From the NCBI GenBank assembly GCA_018780035.1, contig JADMKE010000019.1, positions 41,694 to 105,693 of the forward strand: a DNA stretch of 64,000 bases, given 5' to 3'. This DNA comes from Candidatus Sericytochromatia bacterium. GTDB taxonomy: Bacteria > Cyanobacteriota > Sericytochromatia > UBA7694. Position 1 is the stretch's first letter; each line of letters starts with the position of its first letter. Position numbers and translations under genes: made by a program. Below, piece by piece: positions 17,908 through 27,542 of this stretch. The notes beneath the pieces were generated by a model. That model saw nothing but the letters and a program-made list of their open reading frames with translations. It ran no database searches and was not told where the DNA came from.

Positions 17908-20900
17908 ATGACAAAGATGCGTAAAAAACTTCAAAAAGGGATGTCCATCATTGAAGTCATGGTTGCGAGTACCGTCTTAACAGGTGTGGTAGCCAGCGCC
18001 ATGACAATGCAAAACATGACATTTAACCGCACCATTTCGAACAATGATAAAGCTTTTGCCACACAAAAAGCCATGCAGATGTTTGAAGAGTTACGCGCCT
18101 ATGTGCAAGCGAACCGAGAAAGTGACATTGCCAAACTCCAAAATTTCAGTGATGGCTCTAGTTTTAACACCATTCTCACCACAGAAAAAAGAGAGCTGAG
18201 TTCAGCAACAGGCAATACGATTTACGATTTGACCAATCCAGCGGATCCCCTCAGCGGCAATCGTAAAGTAGCGGGAACGCCCAACTGGGCCTTTTTAAGG
18301 CAAGTTCAAATCAAACCCGTAGCAAATGATCCCAATGCGCGTTATGTCAGCGTTGCCGTCTGGTATGCAGATCCACAAAACCCAACTCAGCCCAAAGGCG
18401 CAATAGAAAAACCCTTGGCTGTCATATCTGGCATCTTAAAGACCAATATTACCCAAGAACCTCCCACTCAAATGTATGATCTTTTTGTGATTGCAATGGA
18501 AAATGCCCCCAGTTGGTGGGTCGATCAGGCAGATTTACGGCCCTCCTTTGAACGCAGCCTCTTGGATCTAGAAGCTCGCAACCCAGGTCTTATTTTCCGC
18601 CGTCACTATATCACCCGCTCGGGCTTTGGCCGAGATCCCTATTACCTCCCCTATATCAACGATGGTGACAATACCAGTGCGCAAGATCTGCCCTGGGTTT
18701 ATCTCTATCCGGGCCTTGTCAATAATGATCTGACCCAAAACTTTTTAGTCGACGTATGGAGAGCCCGGCGTCGCACAGATGATATTGCAACGTTCAAAGT
18801 TGTCAACAAACAACAAGCGGGCAATACTGGTGATAATTACATGCACTATGCGCTGGCAGATCAGTTTAATCATGTCATGCGCTATCCAGAGCAATTGGCC
18901 ATGGAAAACCGTTTAAGCAATGAACAACCTGGAACCTTTCGAGACAACCCCTCACTGGTGAGATTTCTTGAAGAGATGAATGCGGGCCAAAACAAAAATT
19001 CTTTGATTATTAATTTACACGGTGAGCTATTGCCTTTGCCCGCCGTGCGTAATTATTCAGATCCCGCCAAAGCACCTGATAAACATGCCAGAAAGCTGAC
19101 AGGGAATCAGGCTGCAGCCGTTCCCACACCGACCACTCCCCTGACCGTTACCAACGATGCGAATTTTGTTTCACTGATGAACAAGCGGGTGGTCACCCAT
19201 CCCGAAAATATGCAAGTTAACAATGGGGGTATCGTAAGCTGGCGTGTCTATCCCTTCGAAGAGTATGAACCGGGCACAGCGGGTTTGCCAGCAGATAATT
19301 CTAACAATATTACCCGCGACAATAACAGCATCCCTAAAACCAGTCTGTTTATCCCCACAATTGGCGAAGGCCCCCATTACAGTGGCACAGGTGATGGTTA
19401 TTTAAACAATTACCCCGATTTTACGCCCGCGGCAGTCACAGGTTTGAGCATTGAACGCCTGGTCGGGGGACGTGTGACAGGCTCAACTACAGCAGGGTTC
19501 CAGCCTTTTGCTTGGTGGAATTCTGGCTCTGTGGCATTGGCTCAACCCACCAATAACCACGACACCTCCAATCCGGCGGGCTACCTCCCTGCCCGCCAGG
19601 TCAGAGCGGCTAGCACTTTTACTATTGCTGCAGGAGGATCAACGAACACTTTAACCTTGAATACTGGTTTTACAACGGGAGCGGGTGGAGAAGAGCATCT
19701 ACTCAAGGGCATGTTGATTGTTTTAAATCCTGACAGTGACGGCGATAATAACACCGCAAGCACCACTGAAAGAGTGGTTCGCATTACCGGTTATAATTCA
19801 GGTACACGTGTCGTAACCTTTTCACCTGCCATCGATACCACTGCAACAGGTATTTTAAATACGACGATTCAGGATCGTCCGATTGTCAGACACAAAGACT
19901 ATGATGCCGTCACCGTCGATAAAAACATGTATGGGCAGCCCGAGCGGGGCATCCATATCACCCTTTATGATACCCCCACCCGTCACAATTGTTATGACAA
20001 TACCGATTGCAATAATCCAGCAACTTCTGCCAAAGGGGGCATCAGCAGCAATCGCCTGCTTGATGGCTTGGAATATATTCCTGCCCCAATTGGGGCCGCT
20101 TTTCCCACCAGTGCTGCAACAGGCAATAGCTTGATTGATACCACCGCCAACAACTGGAAAAACACGGCCCGTTGGCGCATCAATCTGGACACCTCCACCT
20201 ATGGATCCAATTTTAACAATCGCATGTTAACCCTGGAAACCCGTATGGTTGCAGCTGCAGATTCCACAGTTCCCGCCACAACCTATCCTGTTATGGCAAA
20301 CCCCGATACCAATAACAATGGCATCTATGATGCCTGCGAAGTGGGCGCTAACCCTGTTAGCAATTCAGCCAACAATCCAGAAGGCGTGTTGTGTGACGGA
20401 ATCTGGGGGGATGGTGATCTCTACGTCCCCAATGATCCCGCCAGCGCAGCAAATGAGCACACCGCTGTCGTGCGCCCCAATATTTACAATGTCTCACGCA
20501 CCTATGTCTATATGAATCACCGCTTCACAGATGTACAGGGCACCACAATCGCAGGTTCTGTCACCTCGGATATTCCGACAGGAACATTGGCGATTCCCAA
20601 ATCCGAGCAAGCCCAATTCCAAGGACATCCACTTTACAATCCCTATTTGGATGTTAAACAATTGCACAGATACAACCGGCATTACGCCAGTGGAATCACG
20701 GGAGACGGAAGATCTGGATTTGATCGCGCCGGAGGCCCCGACTGGAACACAGTTAACGTCGATCTAAATTGGTTCTTTCAACTCTACACCAATGGCATCA
20801 TGCGCTCGAATAGCGTCTACAACAGCATCTCTGGGTACAGTAATTATTATTATGCCTTTGGCGGAGAAATTGGCAGTGACAATAATAATAATAACCGTTT

Positions 20901-22272
20901 CTTTGATACCCGTCTTCAGCCCTGGAGAGAAACCGATTCAGGCGCAACAACCGCCAGAAACGACAGTGGAAATATCAGAGATATCATCAACGACAGCAGT
21001 GGCGGCGAACGCGTGATCATGAGCACCGACGGAAGCACGCCTGGCGGCGCAAATGACCGCTGGCGCATGCGCCAGCATTTGGGCCAACTTTATCCAGATA
21101 AAGAACACGTATTTTGGCTGGCCAATGGTAATTTGCCCACATTGGACTTTAACAATGCAACTCACAATGCCGATGCAGCGGCTCCGGCTCCAGATGATCT
21201 GTATTTCCGCGCGCAAAGCAATACCAATCCCCGTGCAATAGGTTATGTGACCCATCGCCGCATGCAAGGAGAAGGTGCTCCGAGTTTTATGAATGGCAAC
21301 ATTGCAGCCAATCCATCAACCTCAGACGCTGGTTTGGCACATAGTTCAACGGGAAACACCTCCAATGCCGTGCTCACCAATGCAGCGGCAAACGATGCTG
21401 GATCCCAGCTCATGAATGCCTATAATTTAACGCTTTCTGACACGATTTTTTCCAATCGCCCGTATCGCCTCAATGGCGGAAATGTGGTTGGCCCTTATAC
21501 CAGCCCAGAGCTCAAAAGCATTCGTAACCGGCTGGCGTTTGTAAATACAACAACGGGTGTAACATCAGGAACAAACACCACTCAAAATGTCTATTATCGC
21601 CATGAAAGCAATCTGACTCAATTGACCTCAAGCGCCTTTGTCAAGTTGACACGGCCCAATCCGACTTCGCTCACAACCGATCTTCTGGGCCCCGCTGGGT
21701 ATGTCTTGGTCAACGGATTTTCTCAGGCAACAGGAGCTGGTACACAAGAAATTGCCCGATTCAGCCAAGCAGCATCACTCCAAACCTTTATGGATGCGGG
21801 AGACCGCTCAATCCCGGGAGATGCAGAAGGCAGAACTGTTCAATTACCACGTATTCGAGTGAATGAGCCACGTTCTTCACAGGTATATGTGGATCCCACC
21901 TCTATCACAGCAGAGATGGATGTTGCCTGGTCACGCTGGGATGACCGCCCCTATTCTCCTGCTTATCCAGCCAGTTGGTACGACGCCACACCACTGCTCT
22001 ACAATCTCAAATATTCGAAAAACAATAAAAGAGACTGGCTATATGCAGATAATCATACTGCTGTTCCCCCCGAGTTTCAAGAAACGTTTAATCCTGCACG
22101 TTCGGTTTTAGGTGGACCAGAAGTCAGCACCACCGGTAATTGGACGAAAACATTCAATTGGAATGTCAGTGGACTGCCTGAGGGCAACTACGTCTTCCGC
22201 GCAGAAGTCTACCGCCAGGGTTTTAATACGGGCTATTCTTATCACGATGTATTTGTAACTATTGAAAGGTAG
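17908..22272 (+). CDS. Giant PilV-like prepilin with a large surface domain
   Basis: The N-terminus is a class III signal: a short basic leader, then KGMSIIEVMVASTVLTG with the prepilin cleavage glycine and Glu at +5. The remaining roughly 1400 residues form a secreted region rich in Asn, Asp, Thr and Gly. It contains acidic calcium-type loops (NPDSDGDNN; DTNNNGIYDACE, like thrombospondin type 3 repeats). It ends in an Ig-like strand pattern (NWNVSGLPEGNYVFRAEVYR). Ordinary PilV is 150-200 residues long, so this one is about seven times larger. A placement at the pilus tip as an adhesin is an inference. An ATG at 17917 has better ribosome-site spacing (gggag, 11 nt) than 17908. Confidence 0.78.
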   Translation: MTKMRKKLQKGMSIIEVMVASTVLTGVVASAMTMQNMTFNRTISNNDKAFATQKAMQMFEELRAYVQANRESDIAKLQNFSDGSSFNTILTTEKRELSSATGNTIYDLTNPADPLSGNRKVAGTPNWAFLRQVQIKPVANDPNARYVSVAVWYADPQNPTQPKGAIEKPLAVISGILKTNITQEPPTQMYDLFVIAMENAPSWWVDQADLRPSFERSLLDLEARNPGLIFRRHYITRSGFGRDPYYLPYINDGDNTSAQDLPWVYLYPGLVNNDLTQNFLVDVWRARRRTDDIATFKVVNKQQAGNTGDNYMHYALADQFNHVMRYPEQLAMENRLSNEQPGTFRDNPSLVRFLEEMNAGQNKNSLIINLHGELLPLPAVRNYSDPAKAPDKHARKLTGNQAAAVPTPTTPLTVTNDANFVSLMNKRVVTHPENMQVNNGGIVSWRVYPFEEYEPGTAGLPADNSNNITRDNNSIPKTSLFIPTIGEGPHYSGTGDGYLNNYPDFTPAAVTGLSIERLVGGRVTGSTTAGFQPFAWWNSGSVALAQPTNNHDTSNPAGYLPARQVRAASTFTIAAGGSTNTLTLNTGFTTGAGGEEHLLKGMLIVLNPDSDGDNNTASTTERVVRITGYNSGTRVVTFSPAIDTTATGILNTTIQDRPIVRHKDYDAVTVDKNMYGQPERGIHITLYDTPTRHNCYDNTDCNNPATSAKGGISSNRLLDGLEYIPAPIGAAFPTSAATGNSLIDTTANNWKNTARWRINLDTSTYGSNFNNRMLTLETRMVAAADSTVPATTYPVMANPDTNNNGIYDACEVGANPVSNSANNPEGVLCDGIWGDGDLYVPNDPASAANEHTAVVRPNIYNVSRTYVYMNHRFTDVQGTTIAGSVTSDIPTGTLAIPKSEQAQFQGHPLYNPYLDVKQLHRYNRHYASGITGDGRSGFDRAGGPDWNTVNVDLNWFFQLYTNGIMRSNSVYNSISGYSNYYYAFGGEIGSDNNNNNRFFDTRLQPWRETDSGATTARNDSGNIRDIINDSSGGERVIMSTDGSTPGGANDRWRMRQHLGQLYPDKEHVFWLANGNLPTLDFNNATHNADAAAPAPDDLYFRAQSNTNPRAIGYVTHRRMQGEGAPSFMNGNIAANPSTSDAGLAHSSTGNTSNAVLTNAAANDAGSQLMNAYNLTLSDTIFSNRPYRLNGGNVVGPYTSPELKSIRNRLAFVNTTTGVTSGTNTTQNVYYRHESNLTQLTSSAFVKLTRPNPTSLTTDLLGPAGYVLVNGFSQATGAGTQEIARFSQAASLQTFMDAGDRSIPGDAEGRTVQLPRIRVNEPRSSQVYVDPTSITAEMDVAWSRWDDRPYSPAYPASWYDATPLLYNLKYSKNNKRDWLYADNHTAVPPEFQETFNPARSVLGGPEVSTTGNWTKTFNWNVSGLPEGNYVFRAEVYRQGFNTGYSYHDVFVTIER

Positions 22273-22280
22273 GTTTCAAT

Positions 22281-23435
22281 ATGAAAAATACAGTTCAAAA
22301 GCGCCAACACGGGTTTACCTTAATTGAGTTGTTATTTAGCATAACCATTCTATTGATTGTCATGGCCTTGGTGACAAACATGATTATCAACACAACCAAA
22401 ACCCAGGATCGCCTGCGTATGGAAAACCAAATGAGGCAGACACTTCAGACAGGATTGTTCCGCATTGCCGCCCAATTAAATCAAAACCGTATGTTGGTCC
22501 AAGCGGATGCATTGGGTTATGATTACCTAACCCACGTCAATCTAAGTGGCTCCCCGCCGATTATAGGGGGAAGTTTGCCGACATCAAGTGGGGTCACTAA
22601 TCAGACCCTCTTACCGACAATTCGCCCAGAGGGTTCTCTTTCTCCAGAAAAGAACTGCACAGATTATCCGACAAATTTTTTCAGAGCAAACGCGGTGGGA
22701 AATATACTGATGTTTGCCAAGTACACGGGCAAATTTAATCGCTTCTCCATGGCTGCTATTACGGAGAAAAGAAGCTTGGATGTTTATGAATTTAAACTTT
22801 ATTATATTACCGATGATGCAAATCAACCCGAAAAATCGCCGATTGATTTCTGGAACAATACACCGAGCAAGAGGCGCTTACGACTAATAGAGTGGACCAG
22901 TCGGCCCTATGTGGATTACGCCCAATTTTTAGATTATATTACCGACTCAAGTCCGGCAAATCGGACAATCATTCGCAGTGATTTAACTTCAGCCGGAATT
23001 AGTTTTGCATTTAACCGGTCTGCATCAACATATGCGACAGCTTTTTATACCATGGGAAGCTTGGCCTCCGTGCCAGCAGACGCCAGCCATATGATTCAGC
23101 GCTCCAGAATCAAAGATATGTTTCTTTTTGGAACACAGTCATTTAGTATTGCCTATAATAAAAATGACAATACGGCCAGTGCCAATTATTTTCCAATCCG
23201 CCAACAAGTGCCCTTTTTCTACGACCATGCGCCCCCGGCTTGTAATGGAGCCGTCCCGGCACCCAACACAACGCCCAATTCGAGTACGACAGCTTTCCCT
23301 TATGGCTTCGAGGTCATGATCACAGGCCCTGCCAGTGGACGCAACGTTCTGATGAGGGTGAGCTCTGTTGCTCGCTCTTATAACAGCTTTGTTTCTCACG
23401 CGGATATGTTGACCACTTACGCCCGCGACCTTTAA
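22281..23435 (+). CDS. PilW-like type IV prepilin
   Basis: This 384-residue protein carries a canonical prepilin motif near the N-terminus (HGFTLIELLFSITILLIVM; cleavage after Gly, Glu at +5). A secreted domain of about 340 residues with several cysteines follows. It starts 8 nt after the giant prepilin with aggtaggttt upstream. Together with the PilX-like gene it completes a minor-pilin set of the sort that primes pilus assembly. A prepilin peptidase and assembly ATPase are not in this window; pilA and pilT are, at 57.1 and 48.2 kb. Confidence 0.78.
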   Translation: MKNTVQKRQHGFTLIELLFSITILLIVMALVTNMIINTTKTQDRLRMENQMRQTLQTGLFRIAAQLNQNRMLVQADALGYDYLTHVNLSGSPPIIGGSLPTSSGVTNQTLLPTIRPEGSLSPEKNCTDYPTNFFRANAVGNILMFAKYTGKFNRFSMAAITEKRSLDVYEFKLYYITDDANQPEKSPIDFWNNTPSKRRLRLIEWTSRPYVDYAQFLDYITDSSPANRTIIRSDLTSAGISFAFNRSASTYATAFYTMGSLASVPADASHMIQRSRIKDMFLFGTQSFSIAYNKNDNTASANYFPIRQQVPFFYDHAPPACNGAVPAPNTTPNSSTTAFPYGFEVMITGPASGRNVLMRVSSVARSYNSFVSHADMLTTYARDL

Positions 23436-23473
23436 GTTTGTATAAAGACTCTGTTTAGTTACACCACTGGCAG

Positions 23474-23518
23474 GGCCTCCTCTCCGATAAGAGACAAGTA
23501 ACGATCTGACAGGAGGCC
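23474..23518 (+). promoter_or_regulatory. Hairpin covering the ribosome site of the radical SAM gene
   Basis: ggcctcct (23474-23481) is the exact reverse complement of aggaggcc (23511-23518), with a 29-nt loop. The right arm contains the Shine-Dalgarno sequence aggagg (23511-23516) of the next gene. Pairing would therefore hide the ribosome site, and opening it would allow translation. It may also act as part of the 3' end of the pilin operon transcript, but no T run follows. Confidence 0.5.
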
Positions 23519-23537
23519 TCCCGCCATTCGTCTTGGA

Positions 23538-25490
23538 ATGATGTATCTCCGGGGCAAGGACTTTGATCAAAGCAAAGTCATTGCCCCTTTGGCTTTTGGC
23601 TATCTGGCCGCCTATTTGCGCGAACATCTGAATTTTACAGATTTGGTCTTGGTCGTCGACGACCCCGAAAAGCTTTTGGCCCACAACCCACAGGTAATCG
23701 GAATTTCGTCGTTTACCGAGACCTTCGAAGACGTGATCAAACACGCCCGCCATTTTAAGCGGGTCGCTCCCGAAATTCCGATTATTCTGGGCGGCGAACA
23801 TATTTCCGCCCTGCCCGAAAGCCTGCCCGAATCTGTCGATGTGGGCATTTTGGGCGAAGGCGAAGAGACCTTAACCGAATTAATGGAGCTCTATTTGCGC
23901 AAAGAAGCCACCCCCGACAATTTGGCCAAAATTCCGGGTCTGGTTTTTTGGCACGCTGGCAAACGGGTGCAAAGCCCTTCACGGGCCTGGATCAGCGATC
24001 TCGACGATATCCCACCCCCGGATCGCTTTTTATTGCACAATACCAATCCCAATTGGCAGCAGGCCATTTTTACGGCCCGGGGCTGCCCGTACAAATGCAC
24101 CTTTTGCGCCTCGACGCGCTTCTGGCAAAAAACCCGTTACCATTCAGTTGATCGGGTGATTCAGGAGATGGAGTATATTCTCAAACATTTCCCCAACCAA
24201 CCCCTGATCGCGATCAACGATGACCTCTTCCCCTTGAATAAAAAACGCCTCAAAACCATGGTCGAAGCCATTCGTGAGCGCGGCATTCACCGCAAAGTGG
24301 GCTTTGTGCTCAATGCCCGCGCGAGCGTCTTTGACGAAGAAATAGCCCGCCTGCTGCAAGCCATGAATGGCCAAGTTGTGGGTTTTGGGTTTGAATCCGC
24401 CAGTGACAAGGTCTTGACCGCAATCAAAGGTAAAACCTCTGCCAAAGAAAACCTCAAAGCACTGGAGCTCTGCGAAAAATATGGCCTGGCAGTGGTCGGC
24501 AATTTTATGAGCGGCGGCCCGGATGAAAATGTAGAAGATATGGCCAAGACCTGGTGGTTTATCCAAAAAAACCGCGATCGCATTTGGCACCCCTCGGTCG
24601 GCTTGGCGACCCCTTTCCCAGGCACAGAGTTCTGGGAAAAGGCCGAAGAAATGAAACTGATTGGCCCTGATTTTGATCGTTGGAATGCCTTGGATTTGGG
24701 CTTTCGTTCCGGTGAATCGATCTACATGAACCCGGTGGTGAGTGAAGCAGAATTTGAACCTATTTATGAGGAGTTTCGGCAGTTCCAGGCCCGCCCAGAC
24801 ATTAGCAGAGAACATTTTGGCCAAATTCGCGTCAAGCAAAAATATCTGGCCCAGGTTTTTGGCAAAATTGCTGAAAACTACTCACAGGTCTCGCAGATCC
24901 TTGAATTGGGACCCGACAGTTCCCATTTGGCACCGCTCTTGCCCGAGGCCCAGCTCACACATCTCGCGCCCCGTCAGGCGGCCCTTGATCTGAGTTCTGT
25001 CGCTGGCAAAAAATTTGAGCTGATTGTCTTAACCCATTGTTTGGAAAAACTCACCGACCCCTTGGGTGCTTTAAAAGCGCTTTACCCCTTGCTGGCAGAA
25101 AAAGGCGAATTGATCTGTCTGAATTTCCATGCAGGGCATCTCTCCTTGCTCGTGGACCTGCTCAAAGGACGCTGGGATCCCCAGATTTTTGCTGTTAATC
25201 ACCACCGGGCCCTGCGCTTTTTTAATGCCCAAAATCTTCAAGATCTGTTTCAAGCGGCGGGATTTGAAACCGCTCAATTGGAATTGTTTAAGTTTCCCGA
25301 TCCCAAACTTCAGGATGCGGCTCAACAACTGGCCCCCATTCTGGCCCCCTTTCTGGACCTGGAGACCTACCACAAAAACCAGGACTGTTTCAGTTTGATT
25401 CTCACGGCACGGCAAAACCAACCCGTTCCCCTGTTTACACCTACAAGACTCACTACAGAGCTGGCATTGCCAGTGGCACGCACCCAATAA
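23538..25490 (+). CDS. B12-binding radical SAM protein fused to a methyltransferase-like domain
   Basis: Residues 1-150 form a cobalamin-binding Rossmann-type domain (VIGISSFTETF, PIILGGEHIS, VGILGEGEETL). The radical SAM core starts at GCPYKCTFCAS with Cys183, Cys187 and Cys190 to bind the 4Fe-4S cluster. From about residue 430 comes a class I methyltransferase-like fold with a partial motif I (ILELGPDSS). Proteins of this architecture (class B radical SAM) often methylate or rearrange lipids, pigments or natural products; the substrate is unknown. The ATG at 23538 is 21 nt from aggagg. An ATT at 23526 would be 9 nt from it and would add IRLG, matching the first strand of the paralogue at 25508. 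Confidence 0.85.
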   Translation: MMYLRGKDFDQSKVIAPLAFGYLAAYLREHLNFTDLVLVVDDPEKLLAHNPQVIGISSFTETFEDVIKHARHFKRVAPEIPIILGGEHISALPESLPESVDVGILGEGEETLTELMELYLRKEATPDNLAKIPGLVFWHAGKRVQSPSRAWISDLDDIPPPDRFLLHNTNPNWQQAIFTARGCPYKCTFCASTRFWQKTRYHSVDRVIQEMEYILKHFPNQPLIAINDDLFPLNKKRLKTMVEAIRERGIHRKVGFVLNARASVFDEEIARLLQAMNGQVVGFGFESASDKVLTAIKGKTSAKENLKALELCEKYGLAVVGNFMSGGPDENVEDMAKTWWFIQKNRDRIWHPSVGLATPFPGTEFWEKAEEMKLIGPDFDRWNALDLGFRSGESIYMNPVVSEAEFEPIYEEFRQFQARPDISREHFGQIRVKQKYLAQVFGKIAENYSQVSQILELGPDSSHLAPLLPEAQLTHLAPRQAALDLSSVAGKKFELIVLTHCLEKLTDPLGALKALYPLLAEKGELICLNFHAGHLSLLVDLLKGRWDPQIFAVNHHRALRFFNAQNLQDLFQAAGFETAQLELFKFPDPKLQDAAQQLAPILAPFLDLETYHKNQDCFSLILTARQNQPVPLFTPTRLTTELALPVARTQ

Positions 25491-25507
25491 AGAATCGGTA
25501 AACACAC

Positions 25508-27487
25508 TTGAAACTGGCATTTTTACCCCTCTTTCATCCCTCTAATTTTGAGGGAAATGGCTTTCAGGGCAACGGCATAGACTATATCTCTGCGTATTAC
25601 CTGACCAGTTTGATCCCCTTTCTCGAAAAACAATTCCCGCAATTGCAGATCTGTCTGGAAATCACCCTGCCACGAATCATGGTTCAGCGCCCAGACTTGG
25701 TATTGATTTGGAGTACAACGCCGTCTTTTGGGCAAGTTAACCGTGTTGCTGAGGTGATCAAACAAAACCTTGAAGTGCCGATTATTTTGGCCGGCCCACA
25801 TATTTCGCATTTGCCCCAAAGCCTGCCTAGCCATGTCGATATTGGTCTCTTGGGTGAGCCCGAAATTCCGCTGAACCAACTGTTGCCGATTTTTTTAAAA
25901 GACCCCAACGCTGGCCCGATCAAATATGGCAAAGTGCCCGGTTTGATTTACCAGAGCCGGGGCCGAATTTACTCGGGCTCACCCACCAAAATAGTCCAGA
26001 ATATCGACCAATTGCCCCTGTCCCGCCACAATCTCTTTCACAATTTACCGGGTCATTCGGTTCCCGTGATCACGACTTCACGGGGCTCCCATTCACTTAA
26101 CTCACTGCTCATCATGCCACCAGCAGCGCGTTTGCGTTTATTTTCAGCCGATCGCATACTCGAAGAGATCGCCCAAGTGGCCAGAGATTACCGCCAACTC
26201 TACCGCAATTGGCCACTGCCGGAAAACCTGCTTTCATATATTTTTCCTGTCTATATTTCTGATGAACTCTTTTTAAGCCAGCCGGAACGTTTTCAAGCTA
26301 TTTGTGAAGGCATTTTGAGCCGGGGGTTGGAAAAATCCGTCTTTTTTATTGTTTCTGCTTATCCCGATCAATTGACACGGGAAAATTGCGAATGGCTCAG
26401 GCGGATCAATACCCGCAAAGTGATCATGTCGTTTGCCAGTTTTTCCAATCGGACAATGACATTTTTTCCTGGCTCAAATCCCCACGATATCTCAAAAGCA
26501 CTGGACCAGTGTGATGCCTTTGAAATGGGGGCAATCGGTGCGTATTTGGTCAATCCCCAATTCGAAACCTCCCGCCAAGAAATAGCCCGAACCTATTGGT
26601 ATCTCTGGGAGAGACGCAGCCGCTTTGACAAACTGCAGGCCGTTTACCTTCCACCCATGCCTGGCACCCCACTCTGGGAACCTTACCAACAAAAATACAA
26701 GCTCAAAGGCGATGATTTAGAACATCAGCCCTGGCATCAATTTGATCCCGAAAGATACAGCCCTTCGGGTCCCTTACTCAATCGCAGCTTGGACAATCTC
26801 AGCTTTCAACCGATCATGCAAAAATCTTTGGCCCTGGCAGCCGACCAAGGCCCGATTGCAGACGAAGAAAAAGCGCCCTTAAAACAGGAACAAGCGCGTC
26901 AGAATCGCGTAAACTCCGCCAAAGTGGTACAAAAAAAATACCTACAACCCGACAGTGATGTCTTGGATGTGCTTTTGGAGCCCTCTTTTGCAATGGCCCC
27001 CCATTTGCCCCCCGATTTTTGCCGTATCCAGAACATGGAAATCCAAGGCGGGGAATTACAGGGAAAAGCCCATCGGCCTGTGGATATGATCTTGATGCGG
27101 GGCTCATTGAGCTGCTTGAAAAAACCGGCTGAAGAGCTGAAAAAGCTCAGCCAATGGCTTAAACCGGGTGGAAAAATGCTGATTAGTATTCTCAACACCC
27201 AGAATATCGCATTCATCTTAAGGACCCTCAACTGGGAATTGGAACGCAGCCGCTACCCTTATAAACTTCTCAAATATTTCTCTGAACAGACCCTGCGAGA
27301 GCTGCTCGAAACCCAGGGATTGGAAATTCTCGATACGGAATATACTATAATGAATAATATTCAGGGCTTTCGAGACTCAGCAGAGGGTTTTATGAAGCGT
27401 GTTCAGACCTTTTGGCCGGTGCCCTTAACGTCGGAACGCCTCTATATTATTGAAATCTGTATGCTTGTCAAGAAAAAAGGGACTTAA
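25508..27487 (+). CDS. Radical SAM-like paralogue lacking the cluster cysteines, with methyltransferase-like C-terminus
   Basis: This 659-residue protein follows the same plan as its upstream neighbour: a B12-binding-like N-terminus (VPIILAGPHISHLPQSLP, DIGLLGEPE), a TIM-barrel region and a C-terminal methyltransferase-like domain (LSQWLKPGGKMLISILN). At the site of the CxxxCxxC motif it reads TSRGSHSLNSLLIM, so residues 194, 198 and 201 are Ser, Asn and Leu. It therefore should not hold the catalytic iron-sulfur cluster. The frame is intact over its full length, so this looks like a retained non-catalytic partner rather than a decaying gene. It starts with TTG, 17 nt after the previous stop. 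Confidence 0.8.
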   Translation: MKLAFLPLFHPSNFEGNGFQGNGIDYISAYYLTSLIPFLEKQFPQLQICLEITLPRIMVQRPDLVLIWSTTPSFGQVNRVAEVIKQNLEVPIILAGPHISHLPQSLPSHVDIGLLGEPEIPLNQLLPIFLKDPNAGPIKYGKVPGLIYQSRGRIYSGSPTKIVQNIDQLPLSRHNLFHNLPGHSVPVITTSRGSHSLNSLLIMPPAARLRLFSADRILEEIAQVARDYRQLYRNWPLPENLLSYIFPVYISDELFLSQPERFQAICEGILSRGLEKSVFFIVSAYPDQLTRENCEWLRRINTRKVIMSFASFSNRTMTFFPGSNPHDISKALDQCDAFEMGAIGAYLVNPQFETSRQEIARTYWYLWERRSRFDKLQAVYLPPMPGTPLWEPYQQKYKLKGDDLEHQPWHQFDPERYSPSGPLLNRSLDNLSFQPIMQKSLALAADQGPIADEEKAPLKQEQARQNRVNSAKVVQKKYLQPDSDVLDVLLEPSFAMAPHLPPDFCRIQNMEIQGGELQGKAHRPVDMILMRGSLSCLKKPAEELKKLSQWLKPGGKMLISILNTQNIAFILRTLNWELERSRYPYKLLKYFSEQTLRELLETQGLEILDTEYTIMNNIQGFRDSAEGFMKRVQTFWPVPLTSERLYIIEICMLVKKKGT

Positions 27488-27503
27488 GCCCGACTTCGCC
27501 CAC

Positions 27504-27542
27504 GAAGTAAACCCAGGAAGTAAACCCAGGAAGTAAACCCAT
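27504..27542 (+). repeat. Three tandem 13-bp repeats carrying the ribosome site
   Basis: The unit gaagtaaacccag occurs at 27504-27516 and 27517-27529, and with one end change at 27530-27542, where the third copy runs into the ATG of the next gene. The junction of units two and three makes aggaag (27528-27533), seven bases before that ATG, so the repeat supplies the Shine-Dalgarno sequence. Confidence 0.85.

Noticed and set aside
23461..23537. Possible cobalamin riboswitch before the B12 radical SAM gene
   Set aside because: ccactg and cagggcc pieces recall parts of that motif, but the gap is about 100 nt and the B12 box is missing.
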